Assembly (NCBI GenBank): GCA_019637115.1
Contig: JAHBWH010000089.1
Span: 1-32,219 of the forward strand
Reading direction: 5' to 3'
DNA from: Myxococcales bacterium
GTDB lineage: Bacteria; Myxococcota_A; Polyangia; Polyangiales; Houyiibacteriaceae
DNA length: 32,219 nucleotides
The notes below the pieces were generated by a model, which saw nothing but the letters and a program-made list of their open reading frames with translations, ran no database searches and was not told where the DNA came from. The position numbers were made by a program, and so were the translations under genes. How positions within the stretch are numbered: the stretch's first letter is position 1; each line of letters opens with the position of its first letter. Below are positions 1 through 6,433 of the stretch, piece by piece.

Positions 1-27
1 GTCATCCGCGACGCAAAGATCACCTGA
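1..27 (+). CDS. possible 3' end of an upstream gene (partial)
   Basis: Frame 1 reads eight sense codons (VIRDAKIT) and a TGA at 25-27. The codons mostly end in C or G, as in real genes of this window, so this could be the last residues of a gene that starts before the window. The stretch is far too short to identify anything and the call rests only on position and codon style. Confidence 0.25.
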   Translation, partial: VIRDAKIT

Positions 28-395
28 CCGGGCACGACGCGCTGGGCTCTGCTCATGCGCGTCGTGGTGAGCAACCGACGTGCCGGCGAGCGCGGCGCGA
101 ATCCATTGATGAATCGAGCACGAATTCGCCCCTCTGGCGGCGGATTGGCGGCGGAGGGGGTGGCGGCCGCCAGGTGCCCTGCTGTGGTTCTGCCCCCCAA
201 GAGGGGGCTCGCGCGCGGCGGAGCTGAGCGGGCGAGGAGGGTGCGGGGTGAGCGGGGGAGGGCAAGCGCGCGGAGAGTGACGCGCGGCGGGTGAGCGGCA
301 GGCATCCGGTGATCACAGCGCGCTGTCTTTTTTTCTCGACGACGCGCAACTCGCGAGCGCGGCGGTCGAGGAGGGCGCCCGAGAGGACACCTCCC
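28..395. other. gene-free leader before the MopE-like gene, with G-rich structures
   Basis: No convincing gene is seen here; the open frames are GC-driven. The stretch holds a 12-bp perfect palindrome TGGCGGCCGCCA at 161-172, a six-pair all-GC hairpin (192-197 with 203-208), and a G-tract cluster at 239-262. The 14-mer GGATTGGCGGCGGA at 142-155 is identical to one arm of the 28-bp palindrome at 31309-31336. Any promoter of the gene at 396 must lie in this stretch, but no clear -35/-10 pair was recognised. Confidence 0.5.
239..262 (+). promoter_or_regulatory. putative G-quadruplex motif
   Basis: Four G-runs on the plus strand (239-241, 245-248, 254-258, 260-262) are separated by loops of 3, 5 and 1 nt, which fits the canonical G3+/N1-7 rule. 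It lies about 134 nt upstream of the ATG at 396. In DNA this GC-rich such motifs arise often by chance, so a function is only inferred. Confidence 0.3.
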
Positions 396-2888
396 ATGCA
401 AACGACACCCCGAATCCAGCTCGCGGCGCTCTGCGCCTCCCTCCTCCTCACCGCTTGTCCGAGCGACCCCGTCTGCCCACCTGGCACGGTGCTCGACACC
501 AGCGGCCGTTGCGTCGACGTCGACGACGTCCCGGACGGCGGCGTCCCGCGCCCGGACGCGATGATCCCAGACACGCCCGACGGCGACACGCCCGACCCGG
601 ACGCCGACACCGAGTGCGAGCCCACGGGCGAAGAGATCTGCAACGGCCTCGACGACGACTGCGACGGCCTCATCGACGAGGACCTGAGCCGCACCTGCGG
701 CGAGACGAGCGTCGGCGCCTGCACGATGGGCACCGAGACCTGCGAGGACGGCGAGTGGGTCGGCTGCGACGCCGTCCTCCCGAGCGAGGAAATCTGCGAC
801 CCTCGCGGCATCGACGAGAACTGCGATGGCACGGTCGACGAGGGTTGCCCGTGCGTCTCGGGCGAGACCCAGACCTGCGGGACCGACGTCGGCGCCTGTC
901 GAACCGGGACCCAGACCTGCACCGACGGCACCTGGGGCTCGTGCACCGGTGGCGTCCTTCCCCGCGCAGAGACCTGCAACGGCCAGGATGACGACTGCGA
1001 TGGCATGGTCGACGAGGACACGAGCGGCGCCAGCTGCGGATCGAACATCGGCCGCTGCCGCCAGGGCACCGAGGTCTGCGAGGCTGGCACCCTCCGTTGC
1101 CAGGGCGCGATCGAGCCCCGTCCCGAGATGTGCAACGGCATGGACGACAACTGCAACGGCCAGATCGACGACGGCCTGATGGCCGGCTGCTGGCAAGACA
1201 ACGACGGAGACGGCTACGCGCCGGCCTCCGCGCTCGCGATGGGCATCTGCCTCCCGGCGACGGGGATGTGCCCGCCGATGTTCACCGCCCGACAGCCGAA
1301 CACCCGCGCCAACCAAGACTGCGACGACACCGACGCCTCCGTGAACCCCGGCGCGACCGAGGTCTGCGACGGTCGCGACAACAACTGCTCGGGGACCGTC
1401 GACGATCTCCCGCCCGGCTGCTGGGTCGACAACGACGGCGACTCCTACCCGCCGAACGGCGCCGCCGCCACGTGCCGTCCCGCCGCCGGCTGCCCCGTCG
1501 GCTACACGACCCGCGCCCCCTCGATGGCGACGTGGGATTGCAACGACAACGACCCCGCGATCAACCCCGGCGCCGCCGAAGTCTGCGACGGCCGCGACAA
1601 CAACTGCTCGGGCAACCGGGACGACGCCCCCTCCTTCCAATGTGTCCTCGCGACCCCGGTCAGCTGCACGACGACCTGTGGCACGACGGGAAGCGCGACC
1701 TGCAACGCGATGTGCGCCGTGCCCACGGGCAACGCATGCACCCCACCCGCGGAGACGTGCAACGGCGTCGACGACGACTGCGATGGCCACATTGACGAGG
1801 GCGTCACGAGCTGGCGCGCGCGCGCGACCACGGGCCTGACCGGCAGCCGAGGCCGACTGATCTCGTTCGGCGATCGGCACGTGTACATCACGACTGGCTC
1901 GTCGCGTCTTCAGGCTCGCGTGCTGGGTCCGGACGTCACGGCAGCCGTGAGCAGCAGTGTGCTGACGATCCCCGACTCCACCACCAATGATAGCTTCGAC
2001 GCCAAGCGATACGACAGCTCGTCCTTCATCGTCGCGTGGGGAGCACGCACTGGCACGACCTACACGGTGTACGTGCAGCGGTTCTCGCTCAGCGGGTCGA
2101 GCATCACCGCGGGTCCGCGGGCTACGGTGGCCGCGCACTCGGGCACGAGCGCCACCGCGAGCGCGACCCACGGGTTCCAGGGGATCTCCGTAGCGGTCGC
2201 GGCAAGCTCGATCTACGTCGCCTACCCGAGCTCCCTTGGCGTCGAGACCCCGCTCTCCGTGCGACGCTACACGACGAGCGCGACCAGTCTCTCGGCCCAA
2301 GCGAACACCGCCACGGGGTACACCTACGCCCGCGCGGTCTCGTCCGACGCCATCGGCACGACCCCCGTCTTTGCCTACCGCCGAGCGGACCGCACCGTCT
2401 GCAAGTTCACGCTCTCCGGGACCACCGTTCAGAACCACGAGTGCGGCCTCCCCGAGACCGAGAGCGTCGAGCTCGTGTCCGGCGGCGACATGGCGATCCT
2501 GCTCACCGGCGGGAACAGCTCGCTCTCAGGCTCGTTCGTGCACTCCGACGGCCGATTCCGCCGCAACCCGACCATCGGCGGAACGACCGGGGCGATCACC
2601 CGGCAAGGCCTCGGCTTGGTGGCCTACGAGGGACCGCTCGTCCCTCGCTTCGCCGCGTCTCGAACGTCCACCGGGTGGGACATCGTGCGGGCTCACGGAG
2701 GCTCCCTCCTGGCGCTACACGTCACCGTGCCGTCGGCGCTGACCATCCGCTTGTCCTCGGAGCAACGCTTCGATGCCGCGGTAGGCACGACGGTGAGCGC
2801 AGGCCGAGCATCGACGGGTCCCCTGATCGTCCTCTCGGGCACGAACCCCACGACAGCGCATCAGATCCGTACGCTCGGCTGCTTGTAG
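396..2888 (+). CDS. MopE-like lipoprotein with CNGxDDDCDG metal-binding-type repeats
   Basis: An 830-residue exported protein. The start at 396 is chosen because it gives a short signal peptide ending in a lipobox (LLLTAC, Cys21). Upstream codons in the same frame are Arg-rich and not signal-like. A short Asp/Pro linker (about 45-72) is followed by about seven copies of the C[ND]G-x-[DN][DN]-[DN]C-[DSN]G-x-x-D[ED] motif, near residues 82, 134, 194, 246, 324, 396 and 454. Two spacer segments carry WxDNDGDxY, which looks like calcium-binding Asp-rich loops. This pattern matches the putative metal-binding motif family PF11617 found in MopE and many myxobacterial surface proteins. The C-terminal part (about 470-830) is Ser/Thr/Val-rich, probably beta-structured, with no recognised domain. 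Predicted location is the outer membrane or cell surface. Metal binding and adhesion roles are family inference. A strong hairpin follows 12 nt after the stop. Confidence 0.88.
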   Translation: MQTTPRIQLAALCASLLLTACPSDPVCPPGTVLDTSGRCVDVDDVPDGGVPRPDAMIPDTPDGDTPDPDADTECEPTGEEICNGLDDDCDGLIDEDLSRTCGETSVGACTMGTETCEDGEWVGCDAVLPSEEICDPRGIDENCDGTVDEGCPCVSGETQTCGTDVGACRTGTQTCTDGTWGSCTGGVLPRAETCNGQDDDCDGMVDEDTSGASCGSNIGRCRQGTEVCEAGTLRCQGAIEPRPEMCNGMDDNCNGQIDDGLMAGCWQDNDGDGYAPASALAMGICLPATGMCPPMFTARQPNTRANQDCDDTDASVNPGATEVCDGRDNNCSGTVDDLPPGCWVDNDGDSYPPNGAAATCRPAAGCPVGYTTRAPSMATWDCNDNDPAINPGAAEVCDGRDNNCSGNRDDAPSFQCVLATPVSCTTTCGTTGSATCNAMCAVPTGNACTPPAETCNGVDDDCDGHIDEGVTSWRARATTGLTGSRGRLISFGDRHVYITTGSSRLQARVLGPDVTAAVSSSVLTIPDSTTNDSFDAKRYDSSSFIVAWGARTGTTYTVYVQRFSLSGSSITAGPRATVAAHSGTSATASATHGFQGISVAVAASSIYVAYPSSLGVETPLSVRRYTTSATSLSAQANTATGYTYARAVSSDAIGTTPVFAYRRADRTVCKFTLSGTTVQNHECGLPETESVELVSGGDMAILLTGGNSSLSGSFVHSDGRFRRNPTIGGTTGAITRQGLGLVAYEGPLVPRFAASRTSTGWDIVRAHGGSLLALHVTVPSALTIRLSSEQRFDAAVGTTVSAGRASTGPLIVLSGTNPTTAHQIRTLGCL

Positions 2889-2900
2889 GGTTCCACCCGG

Positions 2901-2931
2901 TCGAGGTGGCGCCGCACCGACGCCACCTCGA
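2901..2931 (+). terminator. hairpin terminator candidate after the MopE-like gene
   Basis: An 11-bp perfect stem (2901-2911 TCGAGGTGGCG with 2921-2931) encloses a 9-nt loop and starts 12 nt after the stop codon at 2888. There is no U-tract, which is common for terminators in GC-rich genomes, so the call rests on stem strength and position. Confidence 0.55.
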
Positions 2932-2950
2932 CTCGCCTCGACCCCCGGCC

Positions 2951-3005
2951 GCTGAAGATTCAGCGCCCATCGCCCCGCGGCCCGCTGAACCTTCAGCGGG
3001 CCGCG
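2951..3005. other. pair of hairpins sharing GCTGAA-NN-TTCAGC
   Basis: The first stem-loop is GCTGAA-GA-TTCAGC (2951-2964). The second (2976-3005) has a 14-bp perfect stem around a 2-nt loop and contains the same GCTGAA/TTCAGC core. They lie between the terminator-like hairpin and the sigma-factor start at 3113. They could be a second terminator, an attenuator, or a dyad operator for the sigma/anti-sigma operon; the sequence alone does not decide. Confidence 0.4.
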
Positions 3006-3112
3006 CGCGTTCGCGCGACAGGATATCGAACGTCCGCATGCCCCCCGATCCACCCCGCCTCCCCCCTCGTACGGTAGGCATGCACGCCCCGGCCACGTTA
3101 TGCTCCTCCACC

Positions 3113-3676
3113 ATGGGGCAGAGGGACGAGCCGAGCGGGTCGCCCGAGGCGAACGACGCGCGGGACGCGCGGTGGGTCGAGGCGATCGCGACCGGTGATC
3201 GCCGCGCGCTCGGCGACCTCTACGACGCGCACGCGGGGCTGCTCATGAGCGTCGCGCTGCAGCTCCTCCCGAACCGCGCCGAGGCCGAGGACCTGCTCCA
3301 CGACGTCTTCCTCGAGGTCTGGCGGCAGGCGCACACCTACGACCCCGAGCGCGCGAGCGTGCGCCGCTGGCTGCTGGTGCGGCTGCGTTCGCGGGTGCTC
3401 GACCGGCTGAAGTCCCACGCCTGGTCCCGCCGCCGTCCGCTCGAGCAGGATGACCGCCGCGCCGACGGCGATCTCGCGGCCGCCTTCGACGCTGGCCGCG
3501 TGAGCGCGCTCATCGAGGCGCTGAGCGAGGAGCAACGCGCCGTCGTCGTCGCGAGCTACTTCGAGGGGCAGTCGTCGAGCGAGATCGCGACCTCGCTCGG
3601 CATCCCGCTCGGCACGGTGAAGTCGCGCATGGCGGCGGCGATGCAGAAGCTGCGGGATCTGCTGGAGGGGACATGA
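3113..3676 (+). CDS. ECF (sigma-70 family) RNA polymerase sigma factor
   Basis: A 187-residue alternative sigma factor. Region 2 is visible around ALGDLYDAHAGLLMSVALQL and AEAEDLLHDVFLEVWRQ, and region 4 around LSEEQRAVVVASYFEGQSSS with the helix-turn-helix SSEIATSLGIPLGTVKSRM. The length is normal for the family. The ATG at 3113 gives a usual N terminus; an in-frame ATG at 3080 would add 11 residues. The stop codon overlaps the start of the next gene (ATGA, 3673-3676), so sigma and its partner are probably translated together. The partner is a ChrR-like cupin protein, which suggests a stress-responsive system like RpoE-ChrR. The stimulus (singlet oxygen or peroxide in known cases) is inferred, not seen. 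Confidence 0.93.
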   Translation: MGQRDEPSGSPEANDARDARWVEAIATGDRRALGDLYDAHAGLLMSVALQLLPNRAEAEDLLHDVFLEVWRQAHTYDPERASVRRWLLVRLRSRVLDRLKSHAWSRRRPLEQDDRRADGDLAAAFDAGRVSALIEALSEEQRAVVVASYFEGQSSSEIATSLGIPLGTVKSRMAAAMQKLRDLLEGT

Positions 3677-4230
3677 GCGGGGACGACCTCTTCGACGACG
3701 CCGTCGCGCGCGCGATGCTGGGCTGGCCGGGCGACCAACGCCCTGCCGTCGACCCCGCCGTCCGCGCGCGGCTGCTCGAGTCCTCGCACCGCGAGCACCG
3801 CTTCCCGGACCTCGTCTCGCTCATCGCGCGCGACGCCGATCTGCCCGCCGTCTGCGCCGCCGACCTGCTCTGCGCGGTCGACGATCCTTCCCGCTGGTCG
3901 CCTGGCCCCGCCCCCGGCGTCACGCTGCTGCACTTCGACGGAGGTCCCAAGACCGCCGACGCCATCACCGGCTTCGTCCGCGTCGAGCCAGGCCACTTCT
4001 TCCCCGAGCACGACCACGCCGGCGTGGAGATCGGCGTGGTCTTGCAGGGCGCGCTGCGCGACACCGCGACGGGCGCGGTGCACGAGCGCGGCGCCCGAGT
4101 GGTCACCCACCCTGGCACCGCCCACGCGCTCGAGGTCGTCTCGCGTGCCCCCGCGATCTACCTCGCCATCGCGCACGTCGGCGTCATCGTCGGCGGCCAG
4201 CTGATCGGCCCCGACGACGCCCGCTTCTGA
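3673..4230 (+). CDS. ChrR-like cupin anti-sigma factor
   Basis: A 185-residue protein whose start overlaps the sigma gene stop by ATGA, so it is almost certainly that sigma factor's regulator. The second half is a cupin: FVRVEPGHFFPEHDHAGVEI supplies the first motif (His-x-His and Glu likely bind metal) and THPGTAHALEV the second. This resembles the C-terminal domain of ChrR, whose metal-bound cupin senses singlet oxygen in Rhodobacter. The N-terminal half lacks the HxxxCxxC zinc motif of classical ChrR/ZAS anti-sigma domains; the only cysteines there are in AVCAADLLCAV. It therefore either binds sigma in another way or is a variant cupin regulator. Cytoplasmic location is expected, with no signal peptide or membrane segment. 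Confidence 0.8.
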   Translation: MSGDDLFDDAVARAMLGWPGDQRPAVDPAVRARLLESSHREHRFPDLVSLIARDADLPAVCAADLLCAVDDPSRWSPGPAPGVTLLHFDGGPKTADAITGFVRVEPGHFFPEHDHAGVEIGVVLQGALRDTATGAVHERGARVVTHPGTAHALEVVSRAPAIYLAIAHVGVIVGGQLIGPDDARF

Positions 4231-4349
4231 GAGCACCACCTCGTGGGTCCGCCCCCGACCGCGTCGCCTGAGAAGCCCCGTCGCAGGGGTCGCCCATCGG
4301 ATCCCACCGGACCAGAGAAGCGGTCACACGAATGCAGCTCGCAGGCGCG

Positions 4350-4512
4350 CCTAGCAGCCCGTTGAAGAACCTAGTTAGTTCTTCAACGGAGCCGCGTGTT
4401 TTGGGGGAGGCTCCGGTGGGCTTTGCCCACTGGAGGGGGTCTTTTCGAGAGACCCCAGAAAGAAGAGGCGGTCCGTTGAGGGACTCGAAGAGTTCTTCAA
4501 CGGGCTGCTAGG
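4350..4512. repeat. 163-bp MITE-like element with 21-bp perfect terminal inverted repeats
   Basis: The ends 4350-4370 and 4492-4512 are perfect 21-bp inverted repeats (core GCAGCCCGTTGAAGAAC). The outermost bases read CCTA and TAGG, so a TA target duplication of the Tc1/mariner or IS630 kind is possible. Inside is a chain of hairpins: 12-bp stem 4359-4370/4378-4389, 11-bp stem with one G-T pair 4411-4421/4425-4435, and 7-bp stem 4436-4442/4450-4456. The internal 4378 arm repeats the right terminal sequence. There is no coding capacity. This fits a non-autonomous transposon or a structured dispersed repeat; the ends resemble IS inverted repeats but no specific IS is claimed. It fills most of the gap 4231-4522. 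Confidence 0.75.
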
Positions 4513-4522
4513 CAGCGGCGTC

Positions 4523-4903
4523 TCACTCGGTGCTCTCGGGCAACCGATTCGGGAGGCAGACCCGAAGCTCGCGACGTTCCACGAAGATGTCTGCGCACTG
4601 GCTCGAGGGGAAACAGTCCGCCGCTGAGTCACAGGTCTGGTAACAGTAGCCGTCTGCGTCTCCATCCCACCGCACGCACACGCCCTGGGGGCACCCCTCA
4701 TCGCTGAAGCAATGTCTCGAGCAGAACTGCCCATGGGTAGGAGGCTCGACGTCGACCCGCACGGCGATGCATCGGTGGCAGACCTCCTCGCCGCATGGAC
4801 AAAGCCAATCCGACTCACAGAAGGCATAGAGAGGACCGCCGAGGAAGCTGGGCTCGCACGCGACGAGAGAGCAGAGGGCCGCGACCCGAATCAGCCTCTT
4901 CAT
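4523..4903 (-). CDS. small Cys-rich lipoprotein of unknown function
   Basis: A 126-residue protein starting at the ATG whose complement is 4901-4903. The N terminus MKRLIRVAALCSLVAC is a lipoprotein signal with Cys16 as the lipidated residue. A GGGGGTGA stretch 9-16 nt upstream could be the ribosome-binding site; an in-frame ATG at 4921 is an alternative. The mature part has about 15 cysteines in pairs (CESDWLCPCGEEVCHRC, CSRHCFSDEGCPQGVC, CYQTCDSAADCFPSSQC), which suggests a disulfide-rich fold like the short CxxxxDC modules of myxobacterial exported proteins. Its stop lies only 10 bp from the inverted-repeat element at 4350-4512. It is divergent from the Ser-rich protein gene at 5235. No function is recognised. 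Confidence 0.7.
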   Translation of the reverse strand: MKRLIRVAALCSLVACEPSFLGGPLYAFCESDWLCPCGEEVCHRCIAVRVDVEPPTHGQFCSRHCFSDEGCPQGVCVRWDGDADGYCYQTCDSAADCFPSSQCADIFVERRELRVCLPNRLPESTE

Positions 4904-5234
4904 GAGCTCGATCACCCCCATGCGCCCGACCCGAAGTCCGCTGCGCCGACCAAGGACAGGCCGAGCTCCACGCAGGCGTTGGACGAGCCGAAGCCGATTC
5001 GAGGAGGTCGGCGAGCGAGACCCGCGGCGAGGGTCGCGGAGACCCGGAGCGAGCTTCGGGCTGGGGGCACCGCCGCCCGACGCGGTGGATCGCCGGTCAG
5101 ACCTTTCCATGCGCGCACACGCTGCCCGTCGCCCACGCGACAATCAAGCGAACGACACCTCACGCCGAGAGTTCTCTCTCCATACCCCCGATGGGGGGTA
5201 GCCAGATCGCGGATTTCATCGAACAAGAGAGAGC
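4904..5234. promoter_or_regulatory. divergent intergenic region with a 7-bp hairpin
   Basis: This 331-bp gap separates the minus-strand lipoprotein gene (start 4903) from the plus-strand gene at 5235, so it should hold both promoters. Near the plus gene it becomes less GC-rich and carries a perfect hairpin TACCCCC-GATG-GGGGGTA at 5183-5200, 34 nt before the ATG. The hairpin could be an operator or a 5'-UTR structure. No convincing -35/-10 boxes were recognised, and the open frames crossing the gap look non-coding. Confidence 0.4.
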
Positions 5235-6260
5235 ATGATCCGTCGGTCATGCCACGTGGTCGGGTTGGGGGTAGCCTGCTTGGTGTCGCTCTCCGCCGCC
5301 GCGACGGGCGCGCACGCGCAACGCTACAGCAGCGCACCATCCTCGAGCTCTACGTCTGGGAGCGCGTCGCCCGTGTCCGGAAGCTCGTCGAGCTCGTCGA
5401 GCTCATCCAGCTCGAGCTCATCCAGCTCGAGCGACTCCGGCTCGTCGTGGTACTCGGACGACTCGAGCGGCTACAGCAACCGCTCCGGCGCCGGGCCACG
5501 CGAGCCCTTCCGGCCCTACTACAACGAGCCGACCGGCCGGTTCAGGGAGGCGCGCACCCGCTGCGCGCGTATGTGCCTCGTCCCCGAGCTTCGCGACGGC
5601 ACGCCGACGGGGTGGTTGGTCAAGCCGGCCGCCGGCACCCGCTGCACGACCACCTACTGCGTCGTCCCCGAGCTCAGGTACATCGGCGAGCGAAATTTCG
5701 GCTTGGGCGTCGCCCACTTCGTCCACGGCGAGCGCTGGCCCACCGTGCCCACCCCCTTCGAGGACCGCAGAGGCACGACGAGCTCCATCGAAGAGCTGAC
5801 CGGCGGCGGTCACGGTTTTCGCTTGTGGCTCGTCTGGTCGCGCCTGCGGCTCGGGGTGCACGTCAGCGCGGGGCGGGCTCGCGCGAGCGGTCCGTTGACG
5901 GTCGCGGGCGGCTCTTTCGAAGAAGGCTCGTCCCTCCGCCGGAGAGTCAAGACGCTCACGAACACCTACTTCTTGGCCTACGCCCTCCAGCTCAGCCCCC
6001 ACTTCCAGGTCTGGCTCGGCGGCTTCGCCGGCTTCGCCGAGGCGACCGCCGCAATTCATTGGAACGGCACGGTCTACGCGCGAGCCACCCGCCGGGTCGC
6101 GATGGCGGGCCCAGAGCTCGTCTTCCGGGTGCTGGGCCGCAAGCCAGTGGGGCTGCTCGGGTTCGTCTCGTCGGACCTCCTGCACCGAGGGATGGTGACC
6201 TTCGGCCTGGGGATCTCGTTCGAGTTTCCCAGGCCGCCAGGACGAGCCCTCTGGTTCTGA
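5235..6260 (+). CDS. secreted or outer-membrane protein with a 17-serine tract
   Basis: A 341-residue protein. The start at 5235 follows a purine-rich AAGAGAGAG site and gives a signal peptide with probable cleavage after AHA (about residue 28). A low-complexity zone (about 31-80) includes 17 consecutive serines at residues 50-66 (5382-5432), coded by alternating AGC/TCG/TCA/TCC codons. The remainder (about 100-341) has alternating hydrophobic stretches (FRLWLVWSRLRLGVHVSAGR, YFLAYALQLSPHFQVWLGGF, MVTFGLGISFEF) and ends near an aromatic residue, like an outer-membrane beta-barrel. Two Cys pairs (CARMC, CTTTYC) are present. No family is recognised. The vgrG gene follows 173 bp downstream with its own start region, so linkage to secretion is unproven. 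Confidence 0.75.
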   Translation: MIRRSCHVVGLGVACLVSLSAAATGAHAQRYSSAPSSSSTSGSASPVSGSSSSSSSSSSSSSSSSSDSGSSWYSDDSSGYSNRSGAGPREPFRPYYNEPTGRFREARTRCARMCLVPELRDGTPTGWLVKPAAGTRCTTTYCVVPELRYIGERNFGLGVAHFVHGERWPTVPTPFEDRRGTTSSIEELTGGGHGFRLWLVWSRLRLGVHVSAGRARASGPLTVAGGSFEEGSSLRRRVKTLTNTYFLAYALQLSPHFQVWLGGFAGFAEATAAIHWNGTVYARATRRVAMAGPELVFRVLGRKPVGLLGFVSSDLLHRGMVTFGLGISFEFPRPPGRALWF

Positions 6261-6433
6261 CCTGGCCGGCCGGGCAGACCTCGTCGGCCAAGTTGCGGCT
6301 GGTTCGACGTGCCAAGCCCCGGGGCCGGGGGCCGCTGGTTCTACCTCGTCGGCCGAGAACGGGTGCGGGTCGTTTTTCGAGCAACTCGCCGGCGGTTGGG
6401 CCGAGACCAGGGCACTTCACCGAGGAGAGCCCG

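Noticed and set aside
55-294. 79-residue frame at the window start
   Set aside because: Arg/Ala/Gly-rich with no ribosome-binding site; it looks like GC-driven open frame.
4350-4512. complete insertion sequence
   Set aside because: The element is only 163 bp and has no transposase frame, so at most it is non-autonomous.
4712-6433. N-terminal extension of the vgrG frame back to 4712
   Set aside because: It overlaps the well-supported secreted protein at 5235 and has Arg-rich antisense-like sequence; the ATG at 6434 has a good ribosome-binding site.
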